From NCBI GenBank assembly GCA_938046755.1, contig CALIXC010000078.1:1-15782 (forward strand): a DNA stretch of 15,782 nucleotides, written 5' to 3'. Origin of the DNA: an uncultured Lautropia sp. (GTDB lineage: Bacteria > Pseudomonadota > Gammaproteobacteria > Burkholderiales > Burkholderiaceae_E). This document shows, in pieces, positions 6,114 to 13,286 of this stretch. Both the position numbers and the translations under genes were made by a program. Each line of letters starts with the position of its first letter. Within the stretch, counting starts at the first letter, position 1. A model generated the notes under the pieces. The model did no database searches. It was not told the DNA's origin and saw only the letters and a program-made list of their open reading frames with translations.

Positions 6114-8207
6114 TCAGTGGCTGGAAGCCAGCAGCAGGTCGTTCATGCGGCGCACGAAGCCAACCGGATCTTCCAGCTTGCCGCCGTCGGCCAGCGTGGC
6201 CTGGTCGAACAGCAGGCTGGACCAGTCGTCGAAGCGACCATCTTCCTGCTTCAGGCGCTTGACCAGCGGATGCTCGGGGTTGATCTCCAGGATGGGGCGG
6301 CGGCTGGGCACGTCCTGACCGGCCTGCTTCAGCATCCGCTCCAGCGTGGCGCTCATGTCGCCCCTGTCCGACACCAGGCAGGCGGCCGAATCGGTCAGGC
6401 GATGGCTGACCTGCACGTCCTTGACGCGCTCGCCCAGCGTGCTCTTGAGGCGCTCGACCAGATCCTTGAAGTCGGCTGCCGTTTCCTCGCCAGCCTTGCG
6501 TTCAGCTTCGTCCTCCAGATCGCCCAGATCCAGTCCGCCACGCGCCACCGACTGCAGCGGCGTGCCGTCGAATTCGTGCAGGTGGCTGAGCATCCACTCG
6601 TCCACCCGATCCGACAGCAGCAGCACCTCAATGCCCTTCTTGCGGAAGATCTCCAGGTGCGGGCTCTGGCGTGCGCCGGCCTCGGTATCGGAGGTGATGT
6701 AGTAGATGGCCTTCTGGCCTTCCTTCATCCGTGCCTTGTATTGGGCCAGCGAGACCATGCCGTCGGCATTGCGGATGTCGTCGTCCAGCTTCTCGCCGGC
6801 TTCAGTAGGCGTGTTCTCACCCTTGATGACAGCGTCCTCGACCTCGATGTTGCCCGGTTCGGAGGCCGTTGCCCCGGCATCGGTAGCTTCCGTTGCTGCA
6901 GCCTCGGTGTCGGGTGCTGCGGCCACCGTGATAGTGATAGGGTCACCAGTGGTACGGAAGCGCAGCAGCGCCGCGATCTTCTCGCGGTTCTTCATGTCTT
7001 CACCCACGCCCTCCTTCAGTACCTGCCCAAAAGCACGCCAGAAGCGGACGTAGTCGGCCTGGCGGCTCTCGGCCAAGTCTTCCAGGAGCGTCAGTACGCG
7101 CCGGACGTTGCCCTCGCGGATCAGACGGATGTCACGGCTTTCCTGTAGGATCTCGCGCGAAACGTTGAGCGGCAGGTCGCTGGAGTCGACCACACCGCGC
7201 ACGAAGCGCAGATAGGCGGGGATCAGCTGCTCGGCATCGTCCATGATGAAGACACGCCGCACGTACAGACGCACGCCGTGGCGCTGCTGGCGATCCCACA
7301 AGTCGAAGGGGGCGTGCTTGGGAATATAGAGCAGCTGCGTGTACTCGGCACGACCTTCCACCCGGTTGTGGGTGTGGGCCAGCGGCCCCTCGAAATCGTG
7401 GGTGATGTGACGATAGAACTCGTCGTATTCCTTCTCGGTGATCTCGTTGCGCGGGCGCTGCCAGAGCGCCTTGGCCTGGTTGACGACCTCCCACTCGCCC
7501 GTCTCGACCATCTCCTGCTTCTCAGCGTCCCACTTCTCAGTCTTCATGTGCACCGGCAGCGCAATATGGTCGGAATAGCTACGCACCAGCTGACGCAGCT
7601 TGTGCGGCGCCAACAGCGAGTCGTATTCGTGGCCCTCTTCGGTGTCGGCATCATTGTCACGCAGCTGCAGCGTGACGGTGGTGCCGCGTTCAGCGCGGGT
7701 GATGGTCTCGATGGTGAACTCACCGTCGCCGGTGGAGACCCAGCGGATGCCCTGGTCTTCCGGATCGCCGGCGCGGCGGCTTTCCACCGTGACCTTCTGG
7801 GCTACGATGAACGAGGAATAGAAGCCCACGCCGAACTGGCCGATGAGGTTGGAGTCGCGGGCTCGGTCGCCGGTGAGCTGGCTGAAGAACTCGCGCGTGC
7901 CGGAGCGGGCGATGGTGCCCAGGTTCTTCACGGCCTCGTCGCGGTTCATGCCGACGCCGTTGTCGCGTACGCTGATGGTGCGCGCCTTGCGGTCGGTTTC
8001 GATCCAGATGCCCAGGTCGCTGTCGCCGCCATAGAGCTTGTCGTTGTCCAGAGCCTCGAAGCGCAACTTGTCACAGGCGTCGGAGGCGTTGGAGATCAGC
8101 TCGCGCAGGAAGATGTCGCGGTTGCTGTAGAGGGAGTGGATCATCAGATCGAGCAGCTGCTTGATCTCGGTCTGGAATCCCAAGGTTTCCTTTTGGGTGT
8201 CGCTCAT
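6114..8207 (-). CDS. htpG: Hsp90-family chaperone HtpG with a middle-domain insertion
   Basis: This is the bacterial Hsp90, an ATP-driven dimeric cytosolic chaperone. The N-terminal GHKL domain has ETLGFQTEIKQLLDLM at the start, ELISNASDACDKLR with E36 and N40, DNGVGM at 82-87 and GQFGVGFYS at 123-131. The middle domain has the catalytic-loop region PLNVSREILQES near 345-356. The C-terminal part contains KEGQKAIYYIT, SPHLEIFRKKGIEVLLLSDRVDEWM and RRMNDLL at the end. At 697 residues it is about 70 longer than E. coli HtpG. Nearly all the excess is an acidic Ala/Thr/Glu-rich stretch of about 56 extra residues after LLRF (plus-strand 6756-6956), read in frame with conserved sequence on both sides. 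The ATG at 8207 matches the family start, but no ribosome binding site is obvious. A long hairpin-rich region lies upstream. Confidence 0.97.
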   Translation of the reverse strand: MSDTQKETLGFQTEIKQLLDLMIHSLYSNRDIFLRELISNASDACDKLRFEALDNDKLYGGDSDLGIWIETDRKARTISVRDNGVGMNRDEAVKNLGTIARSGTREFFSQLTGDRARDSNLIGQFGVGFYSSFIVAQKVTVESRRAGDPEDQGIRWVSTGDGEFTIETITRAERGTTVTLQLRDNDADTEEGHEYDSLLAPHKLRQLVRSYSDHIALPVHMKTEKWDAEKQEMVETGEWEVVNQAKALWQRPRNEITEKEYDEFYRHITHDFEGPLAHTHNRVEGRAEYTQLLYIPKHAPFDLWDRQQRHGVRLYVRRVFIMDDAEQLIPAYLRFVRGVVDSSDLPLNVSREILQESRDIRLIREGNVRRVLTLLEDLAESRQADYVRFWRAFGQVLKEGVGEDMKNREKIAALLRFRTTGDPITITVAAAPDTEAAATEATDAGATASEPGNIEVEDAVIKGENTPTEAGEKLDDDIRNADGMVSLAQYKARMKEGQKAIYYITSDTEAGARQSPHLEIFRKKGIEVLLLSDRVDEWMLSHLHEFDGTPLQSVARGGLDLGDLEDEAERKAGEETAADFKDLVERLKSTLGERVKDVQVSHRLTDSAACLVSDRGDMSATLERMLKQAGQDVPSRRPILEINPEHPLVKRLKQEDGRFDDWSSLLFDQATLADGGKLEDPVGFVRRMNDLLLASSH

Positions 8208-8286
8208 GATGCTTGGTTGTTTTCAGATATCGAATGGGATCGTGAACTCCCAGCCATGGGCTTGTCATCCCCATAGGCTTGACTTG

Positions 8287-8365
8287 CGGCTGACATTTCG
8301 TCTTCGGACGAACGGCTCCATGGGAGCCACTTACGGCCGACACCTCGTCGTCTTGAGACGAACGA
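8287..8365. repeat. Two imperfect direct repeats, each forming a hairpin
   Basis: Copy A starts at 8287 (CGGCTGACATTTCGTC then TTCGGACGAACG) and copy B at 8334 (CGGCCGACACCTCGTCGTC then TTGAGACGAACG), a period of 47 bases with a 3-base insertion in B. Copy A folds as TTCGTC-TTCG-GACGAA, with the very stable C(UUCG)G loop if read on the plus strand. Copy B folds as TCGTC-TTGA-GACGA. Between them GGCTCC (8314-8319) pairs with GGAGCC (8323-8328). The stems are kept although the loops differ, which hints at selection for structure. Confidence 0.55.
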
Positions 8366-8383
8366 CCAGGGGAACTGCGGCAC

Positions 8384-8425
8384 CTGTTTCTTCACGACCA
8401 CAAGCGGTCATGGATTCAGAAACAG
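8384..8425. repeat. Nested inverted repeat
   Basis: CTGTTTCT at 8384-8391 is fully complementary to AGAAACAG at 8418-8425. Inside it GACC at 8396-8399 pairs with GGTC at 8406-8409. The arrangement would give an extended stem in RNA from either strand. No T-run follows, so it is not a typical terminator. Confidence 0.45.
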
Positions 8426-8527
8426 ATACCTCCGCCCCTTTGGCCCTTCAGCTTGCGAGTCGAGCCGTGCTCGTTCCCAGCGTCGCTGACTTGCTCCATC
8501 AGGCAAGAGGTTCACACATGGGAAAGC

Positions 8528-8555
8528 AGATAGGCCCGACACCTTCTTTTTCAAG
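8528..8555 (-). promoter_or_regulatory. Sigma-32-like promoter candidate facing htpG
   Basis: The minus strand reads CTTGAA (8555-8550), 14 bases of spacer, then GCCTATCT (8535-8528). The -35 is a perfect heat-shock hexamer, the -10 matches CCCCATNT at six of eight positions, and the spacing is in the usual range. It points at htpG, a heat-shock gene in many bacteria, about 320 bases away. It overlaps the hairpin after parC, so either reading may be fortuitous. Confidence 0.35.
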
Positions 8556-8562
8556 GTGTCGG
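8536..8562 (-). terminator. Hairpin after parC, possible terminator of the parE-parC transcript
   Basis: CCGACACCTT (8536-8545) and AAGGTGTCGG (8553-8562) form a perfect 10-bp inverted repeat with a 7-base loop, about 43 bases beyond the parC stop. The sequence downstream on the minus strand (GCCTATCTGC) is not T-rich, so termination would be weak or factor-assisted. Confidence 0.5.
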
Positions 8563-8604
8563 CAAGACAGAAAATCCCGGCCTTGCCCCCGATTGTTGGC
8601 AGGT

Positions 8605-10953
8605 TCAGAGACCCCTTTGCGGCTCGGTCCCGGGCAACCAGAGGCGGACATCCTTCCAGCGCGGGTCGAGCTGCTTACCCTTGCGGCCACGGGTACCGGT
8701 ATTGGCGGCGATCTCGCGAGTATTCATCGCGCGGCTCTGCGGCTTGGCCATGCGGCCGGTGCCGGTGACGACGAGGCCGGTGTCGGCAGCGACGATGACC
8801 TGGCGCAGTTTCTCCTTCTTCTCCAGGCCCATCAGGGTCACACCCCGGCCACCCTTGTGCAGAGTCTTCACCTCGGACACGGGGTAGGCCAGCACCCTAC
8901 CCTTGTCGCCGCCATCCTGACCGTCGCTCAGGCAGACAACGGTGGCATCCGTGCGGGTAGCGTCGAACAGCACGGGGGGCAGCGGCACGTCGCCTTCTTC
9001 CAGGGTGAGGAAGTGCTTGCCGGCCTTCATCCGGCTCTGCCAGTCACTGGCCACGCAGGTCAGGCCAAAGCCCTTCTCGGTGGCCAGCAGCACGCCCGCA
9101 TCGGCCGGAGCGGCAAAGGCATGCAGGATCTGCGAACCGGCCTCCAGCTCGACGAAGCTGGTGACGGGCACTCCATCGCCCCGCGCCGAGGGCAGTCCTG
9201 CCACAGGAATGGAATAGACCCGGCCGTTGCTGGCCAGGGCATAGAGCTGGTCGGTGGTCTTGACCTCGTGCGCACCGGCCAGCTCGTCACCGGTCTTGAA
9301 GTTGAACTGCCGGGCGTCGTGGCCGTGCCCCTGACGAGCCCGCACCCAGCCCTTGGCCGAGATGATGACGGTGACGGGCTCTTCCACCTGACGGGCTTCG
9401 ACGGCCGCCTTCTCAGCAGCCTCGATGAGCGTGCGACGGTCATCGCCGTAGGTCTTGATGTCGGCCTCGATCTCCTTGATGACGGCCTTCTTCAGCGTGG
9501 CCTCGCTGCCCAGCAGGCCCTGCAGCTTCTTGCGCTCGTCAAAGAGCTCCTTCAGCTCCTGCTCGATGCGGATGGCCTCCAGGCGCGCCAGCTGGCGCAG
9601 GCGGATCTCCAGGATGTCCTCGGCCTGCCGCTCGGTCAGCCCGAAGGCCTGCATCAGCGCGGGCTTGGGCTCATCCGATTCACGGATGATGCGGATGACC
9701 TCGTCGATGTTGAGCAGCACCAGCTGCCGCCCTTCAAGGATGTGGATGCGGTCTTCGACCTTGCCCAGACGGTGGGCGCTGCGCCGGCGCACGGTGTGCA
9801 ACCGGAAGTCGACCCATTCCTGCAGGATCTCGGTGAGCGTCTTCTGGCGCGGTCGCTTGTCCTGACCCAGCATCACCAGGTTGATGGACACCGAGGTTTC
9901 CAGACTGGTGCAGGCCAGCAGCGTGTTCACCAGCAGCGCCTGCTCGATGCGGGAGGTCTTGGGCTCGAACACCAGACGCACGGCAGCCTCGCGGCCGCTC
10001 TCGTCGCGCACGGCATCCATCACGTTCAGGATCTGCGACTTGGCCTGCAGCTGCTCGGGCGTGAGCGCCTTCTTGCCGCTGCGCACCTTCGGATTGCTCA
10101 GCTCCTCGACCTCTTCCAGCACCTTCTGGGACGAGACGCCATGCGGCAGCTCATCGACGACCAGCTGCCACTGGCCCCGGGCCAGTTCCTCGATGTGGTA
10201 GCGGGCGCGCACGCGGATGGAGCCCCGACCACTGCGGTAGGCCTCGGCCAGGTCCGCACTGCTGCTGATGATCTGGCCGCCGCCCGGGAAGTCGGGGCCG
10301 GGCATGATCTGCATCAGCGCCTCGTGCGACAGCTTCGGATCGCGGATGAGGGCGATGGCGGCCTGGGCCACCTCCACCAGGTTGTGCGACGGGATCTCGG
10401 TGGCCATGGCCACGGCAATGCCCGAGGCGCCGTTGAGCAGGATCATCGGCAGCCGCGCCGGCAGCAGCTCCGGCTCGGTGGCCGAGCCGTCGTAGTTGGG
10501 CACGAACTCGACCGTGCCCTGGTCGATCTCGTCGAGCAGCAGGCGGGCATACTGCGTGAGCCGCGCCTCGGTGTAACGCATGGCAGCCGCACCGTCGCCA
10601 TCGCGCGAACCGAAGTTGCCCTGGCCATCGACCAGCGGGTAGCGCAGGCTGAAGTCCTGCGCCATGCGCACCATTGCATCGTAGGCGGCGGAATCCCCGT
10701 GCGGGTGATATTTGCCCAGCACATCACCCACCACCCGGGCCGACTTGACCGGCTTGGCGGCAGGCCCCAGCCCCATCTCGTGCATGGCAAACAGGATGCG
10801 CCGCTGCACGGGCTTCTGGCCATCGCTCACGTCGGGCAGCGCACGGCTTCGGATGGTGGAGATGGCGTAGTCCAGGTAGGCCCGCTCGGCATAGCGGGCC
10901 AGCGTCAGGCCATCAGTGCTCTCTTCCTCGTCGAGGATGATCTCGGTATCCAT
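8605..10953 (-). CDS. parC: DNA topoisomerase IV subunit A (ParC)
   Basis: This 782-residue protein is the DNA breakage-reunion subunit of topoisomerase IV, which separates linked daughter chromosomes in the cytoplasm with ParE. The N-terminal core has RALPDVSDGQKPVQRRILFAM at 38-58, the helix-turn-helix GDVLGKYHPHGDSAAYDAM at 76-94 and FGSRDGDGAAAMRYTEARL with catalytic Tyr127. The quinolone-determining positions equivalent to E. coli Ser80 and Glu84 are S88 and D92, the unmutated kind. A coiled region (EIRLRQLARLEAIRIEQELKEL) follows. The C-terminal domain has degenerate blades such as GRVYSIPVAGLPSARGDGVPV and KGGRGVTLMGL, without the GyrA-box (QRRGGKG). That absence, the length and the neighbour parE favour ParC over GyrA. 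The start ATG is 46 bases after the parE stop, consistent with an operon. Confidence 0.96.
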   Translation of the reverse strand: MDTEIILDEEESTDGLTLARYAERAYLDYAISTIRSRALPDVSDGQKPVQRRILFAMHEMGLGPAAKPVKSARVVGDVLGKYHPHGDSAAYDAMVRMAQDFSLRYPLVDGQGNFGSRDGDGAAAMRYTEARLTQYARLLLDEIDQGTVEFVPNYDGSATEPELLPARLPMILLNGASGIAVAMATEIPSHNLVEVAQAAIALIRDPKLSHEALMQIMPGPDFPGGGQIISSSADLAEAYRSGRGSIRVRARYHIEELARGQWQLVVDELPHGVSSQKVLEEVEELSNPKVRSGKKALTPEQLQAKSQILNVMDAVRDESGREAAVRLVFEPKTSRIEQALLVNTLLACTSLETSVSINLVMLGQDKRPRQKTLTEILQEWVDFRLHTVRRRSAHRLGKVEDRIHILEGRQLVLLNIDEVIRIIRESDEPKPALMQAFGLTERQAEDILEIRLRQLARLEAIRIEQELKELFDERKKLQGLLGSEATLKKAVIKEIEADIKTYGDDRRTLIEAAEKAAVEARQVEEPVTVIISAKGWVRARQGHGHDARQFNFKTGDELAGAHEVKTTDQLYALASNGRVYSIPVAGLPSARGDGVPVTSFVELEAGSQILHAFAAPADAGVLLATEKGFGLTCVASDWQSRMKAGKHFLTLEEGDVPLPPVLFDATRTDATVVCLSDGQDGGDKGRVLAYPVSEVKTLHKGGRGVTLMGLEKKEKLRQVIVAADTGLVVTGTGRMAKPQSRAMNTREIAANTGTRGRKGKQLDPRWKDVRLWLPGTEPQRGL

Positions 10954-10999
10954 TCAGTCTCGATCCGTCGGCCAGCCGCAGCCGGCCCGTTGAATTCAG

Positions 11000-13018
11000 T
11001 CAGACGTCGGCACGTGCCTGATCGCCGTGCTCTTCCAGCCAGCTGCGCCGGCCGGCGGCCTCACCCTTGCCCATCAGGAGCGTGAACTGCGCCTCGGTGT
11101 CGGGCACGGGCACGGCGCCATAGCGCACCTGCGACAGACTGCGGGTGGCCGGGTTCAGCGTGGTTTCCCACAACTGCTCGGCCGTCATCTCGCCCAGGCC
11201 CTTGAAGCGCGACACGGTCCAGCTGCCCTCACGCATGCCGTCCTTGCGTAGCTTCTCTTCGGTATGCTGCAGTTCGCGGGCATCCAGGCAGTAGACCTTC
11301 CGGAGCGGTTGCTTGCCGCGCGCGGGCACGTCCACCCGGTACAGCGGCGGGCGCGCCACGTAGATGTGCCCCGCGTCGATGAGTGCCGGAAAGTGCCGGA
11401 AGAACAGCGTGAGCAGCAGCACCTGGATGTGCGAGCCATCCACGTCAGCATCCGACAGGATGCAGATCTTGCCGTAGCGCAGGCCGGACAGGTCGGGGTT
11501 GGCGCCACGCGGGTGCGGGTCGACCCCGATGGCCACGGCGATGTCGTGAATCTCGTTGTTGGCAAACAGCCGGTCGGGCTCGCTCTCCCAGGTGTTGAGC
11601 AGCTTGCCGCGCAGCGGCAGCACGGCCTGGCTTTCCTTGTCGCGCCCCATCTTGGCCGAGCCACCGGCGGAATCGCCCTCCACCAGAAACAGCTCGTTGT
11701 GCGCAGTGTCGGTGCTCTCGCAGTCGGTGAGCTTGCCTGGCAGCACGGCCACGCCCGAACCCTTGCGCTTCTCGACCTTCTGAGCCGAGCGCTGGCGCGC
11801 CTGCGCCTGGCGGATGACCAGCTCGGCCAGCTTCCGGGCCTGGTCGACATGCTGGTTGAGCCAGAACTCGAACTGGGTGCGCACGGCCCCGGAGACCAGC
11901 CGCACGGCATCGCGCGAGCTGAGCCTCTCCTTGGTCTGGCCCTGGAACTGCGGGTCCAGCACCCGGGCCGACAGCACGAAGCTGGCGCGCGCGAAAGCAT
12001 CCTCGGCCATCAGCCGCACGCCCTTGGGCTGCAGGTTGTGCAGTTCGATGAAGCCGCGGATGGCGGTGAAGAGCCCCTCGCGCAGACCGGATTCATGCGT
12101 GCCGCCAGCCGGCGTAGGAATGAGGTTCACGTAGGATTCGCGCGCCAGCGGCCCGGTCTCAGTGAAGGCCACCACCCAGTGGGCGCCCTCGCCTTCGGCA
12201 AAGCTGTCGTCACCCCGTCCGGCGTACTGCTGGTCCTCGAAGAGCACCAGCGGTTCCACGCCCGGCTCCTGAGCTAGCTCTTCCTGCAGGTAACCGCGCA
12301 GCCCCTCGTCATACTGCCACTGCCGGGTCTCGCCCGTCTTCTCCAGGGTGAGCGTCACGCGCACGCCCGGCAGCAGCACGGCCTTGCTGCGCAGGAGCCG
12401 CTCCAGCTCGGCCACCGGAATGGTGGCGCTGTCGAAGTACTTGGGGTTGGGCGCGATGGTGACGCGGGTGCCGGACGAGGGTTCATCGCGCGTGGCCGGC
12501 CGTGCCACCAGGGACTCGGCCAGCTCGCCGTCGGCAAAGGCGATGGTGTGGGCAAGCCGGGTGCCGGCGGCGTCCTTGTCACCCTTGCGCCAGACGGTGA
12601 CCTCCAGCCGGCGGGACAGGGCGTTGGTGACCGAGACGCCCACACCGTGCAGGCCACCTGAGAAGCTGTAGGCACCACCCGCGGTCTTGTCAAACTTGCC
12701 GCCGGCATGCAGCCGGGTGAAGACGATCTCGATGACCGGCACGCCCTCGTCAGGGTGCAGACCCACAGGAATGCCCCGGCCGTCATCGGTAACCTCGACG
12801 CGGCCGTCTTTGAAGAGGCGGACATCGATGTGGCGCGCGTAACCGCCCAGGGCCTCGTCGGCCGCGTTATCGATGACTTCCTGGATGATGTGCAGCGGGT
12901 TCTCGGTACGGGTGTACATGCCCGGCCGCTGCCGGACCGGCTCCAGACCCTTCAGCACCCGGATGGAGGCTTCGGAGTAGTCGGCGCCGTTTTTGGATGA
13001 GGATGAACGAGTTGCCAT
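11000..13018 (-). CDS. parE: DNA topoisomerase IV subunit B (ParE)
   Basis: This 672-residue protein is the ATPase subunit of topoisomerase IV. The GHKL ATP site shows EVIDNAADEALGG with E47 and N51, DDGRGIPVG at 78-86 and GGLHGVGVSVTNALS at 121-135. The transducer has the ATP-contacting QTK at 361-363. The TOPRIM domain carries LVEGDSAGGSA with E448 and LSDADVDGSH with D523, D525 and D527 for magnesium. The end has KGLGEMTAEQLWETTLNP. There is no large insertion after the DADVD motif of the sort found in proteobacterial GyrB, and the length is near that of ParE. The frame is open to an ATG at 13144, but MATRSSSS at 13018 is preferred because the added 42 residues look like intergenic sequence. 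No strong ribosome binding site is seen. The gene is first in a parE-parC operon and divergent from the lactate dehydrogenase gene. Confidence 0.95.
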   Translation of the reverse strand: MATRSSSSKNGADYSEASIRVLKGLEPVRQRPGMYTRTENPLHIIQEVIDNAADEALGGYARHIDVRLFKDGRVEVTDDGRGIPVGLHPDEGVPVIEIVFTRLHAGGKFDKTAGGAYSFSGGLHGVGVSVTNALSRRLEVTVWRKGDKDAAGTRLAHTIAFADGELAESLVARPATRDEPSSGTRVTIAPNPKYFDSATIPVAELERLLRSKAVLLPGVRVTLTLEKTGETRQWQYDEGLRGYLQEELAQEPGVEPLVLFEDQQYAGRGDDSFAEGEGAHWVVAFTETGPLARESYVNLIPTPAGGTHESGLREGLFTAIRGFIELHNLQPKGVRLMAEDAFARASFVLSARVLDPQFQGQTKERLSSRDAVRLVSGAVRTQFEFWLNQHVDQARKLAELVIRQAQARQRSAQKVEKRKGSGVAVLPGKLTDCESTDTAHNELFLVEGDSAGGSAKMGRDKESQAVLPLRGKLLNTWESEPDRLFANNEIHDIAVAIGVDPHPRGANPDLSGLRYGKICILSDADVDGSHIQVLLLTLFFRHFPALIDAGHIYVARPPLYRVDVPARGKQPLRKVYCLDARELQHTEEKLRKDGMREGSWTVSRFKGLGEMTAEQLWETTLNPATRSLSQVRYGAVPVPDTEAQFTLLMGKGEAAGRRSWLEEHGDQARADV

Positions 13019-13063
13019 CCGAGGATTATCGCTGATGATCTCCGGCCACGCGGCCATAGTGCC

Positions 13064-13087
13064 GTGTAGCGTCGCTGACGCTGCCAC
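13064..13087. other. Hairpin in the parE-ldh intergenic region
   Basis: AGCGTC (13068-13073) and GACGCT (13077-13082) are perfectly complementary around a GCT loop, with an outer GTG/CAC (13064-13066 and 13085-13087) separated by small bulges. It lies in the presumed parE leader, about 50 bases before its ATG. The 12-base word AGCGTCGCTGAC occurs again in the parC-htpG gap near 8479. The role is unknown. Confidence 0.35.
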
Positions 13088-13138
13088 AGTCCAGCCCATG
13101 ATGTCGCCGAAAACCCGGATGGCGGATACGGCATCGTC

Positions 13139-13148
13139 AACCATGGTT
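13139..13148. promoter_or_regulatory. Perfect palindrome AACCATGGTT, candidate operator
   Basis: The 10-base self-complementary sequence sits 10 bases upstream of the candidate -10 box of the lactate dehydrogenase gene, between where -35 and -10 would lie. That position would suit a repressor. A palindrome of this length can occur by chance, and the centre CCATGG also forms an ATG in frame with parE on the minus strand. Confidence 0.3.
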
Positions 13149-13158
13149 AAACGGGAAT

Positions 13159-13164
13159 TACAAT
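13159..13164 (+). promoter_or_regulatory. Candidate -10 box (TACAAT) for the L-LDH gene
   Basis: TACAAT matches the consensus at five of six positions in an AT-rich pocket of a GC-rich gap, 122 bases ahead of the LDH start. No good -35 is present at standard spacing, so regulation by an activator is possible. The leader would be about 115 bases. Confidence 0.4.
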
Positions 13165-13286
13165 AGGGAACAGCCCTACCCCCGCAGGCCTGTCCGGTGG
13201 ACGGATTGGGGGTGGGTGTGGTCGCGGAAAGCCAATGGCACTCCTGCCGGGCGGCCCGGGCCCTTGTGAAACCCCAGGAGAGTCAC

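Larger units (their letters stand above)
8208..8604. other. 397-base non-coding, hairpin-rich region between parC and htpG
   Basis: No conserved coding frame, tRNA or known small RNA is recognisable here. The stretch holds several inverted repeats: a pair of imperfect direct repeats that each fold (8287-8365), a GGCTCC/GGAGCC hairpin at 8314-8328, a nested CTGTTTCT/AGAAACAG structure at 8384-8425 and the 10-bp inverted repeat at 8536-8562 after parC. If htpG is transcribed from the sigma-32-like candidate at 8528-8555, most of this would be its 5' leader. A separate small RNA is another possibility. Confidence 0.6.

Noticed and set aside
6758..6956. HtpG insertion as a frameshift artefact
   Set aside because: Conserved HtpG sequence continues in the same frame on both sides, and no second frame restores the missing family sequence.
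8161..11085. A 974-codon open frame on the plus strand opposite parC
   Set aside because: It is antisense to the fully conserved parC reading frame. It is rich in Gln/His/Gly/Leu, as expected for the complement of a high-GC gene, and shows no domain. It is a shadow frame.
8605..13018. GyrA/GyrB instead of ParC/ParE
   Set aside because: The A subunit lacks a GyrA-box. The B subunit lacks the large TOPRIM-region insertion of proteobacterial GyrB and is near ParE length. The two genes are adjacent, as is common for parE-parC.
13019..13144. N-terminal 42-residue extension of ParE from an ATG at 13144
   Set aside because: The added residues do not resemble ParE proteins, have no ribosome binding site and cover probable regulatory DNA. 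The ATG at 13018 fits the family start.
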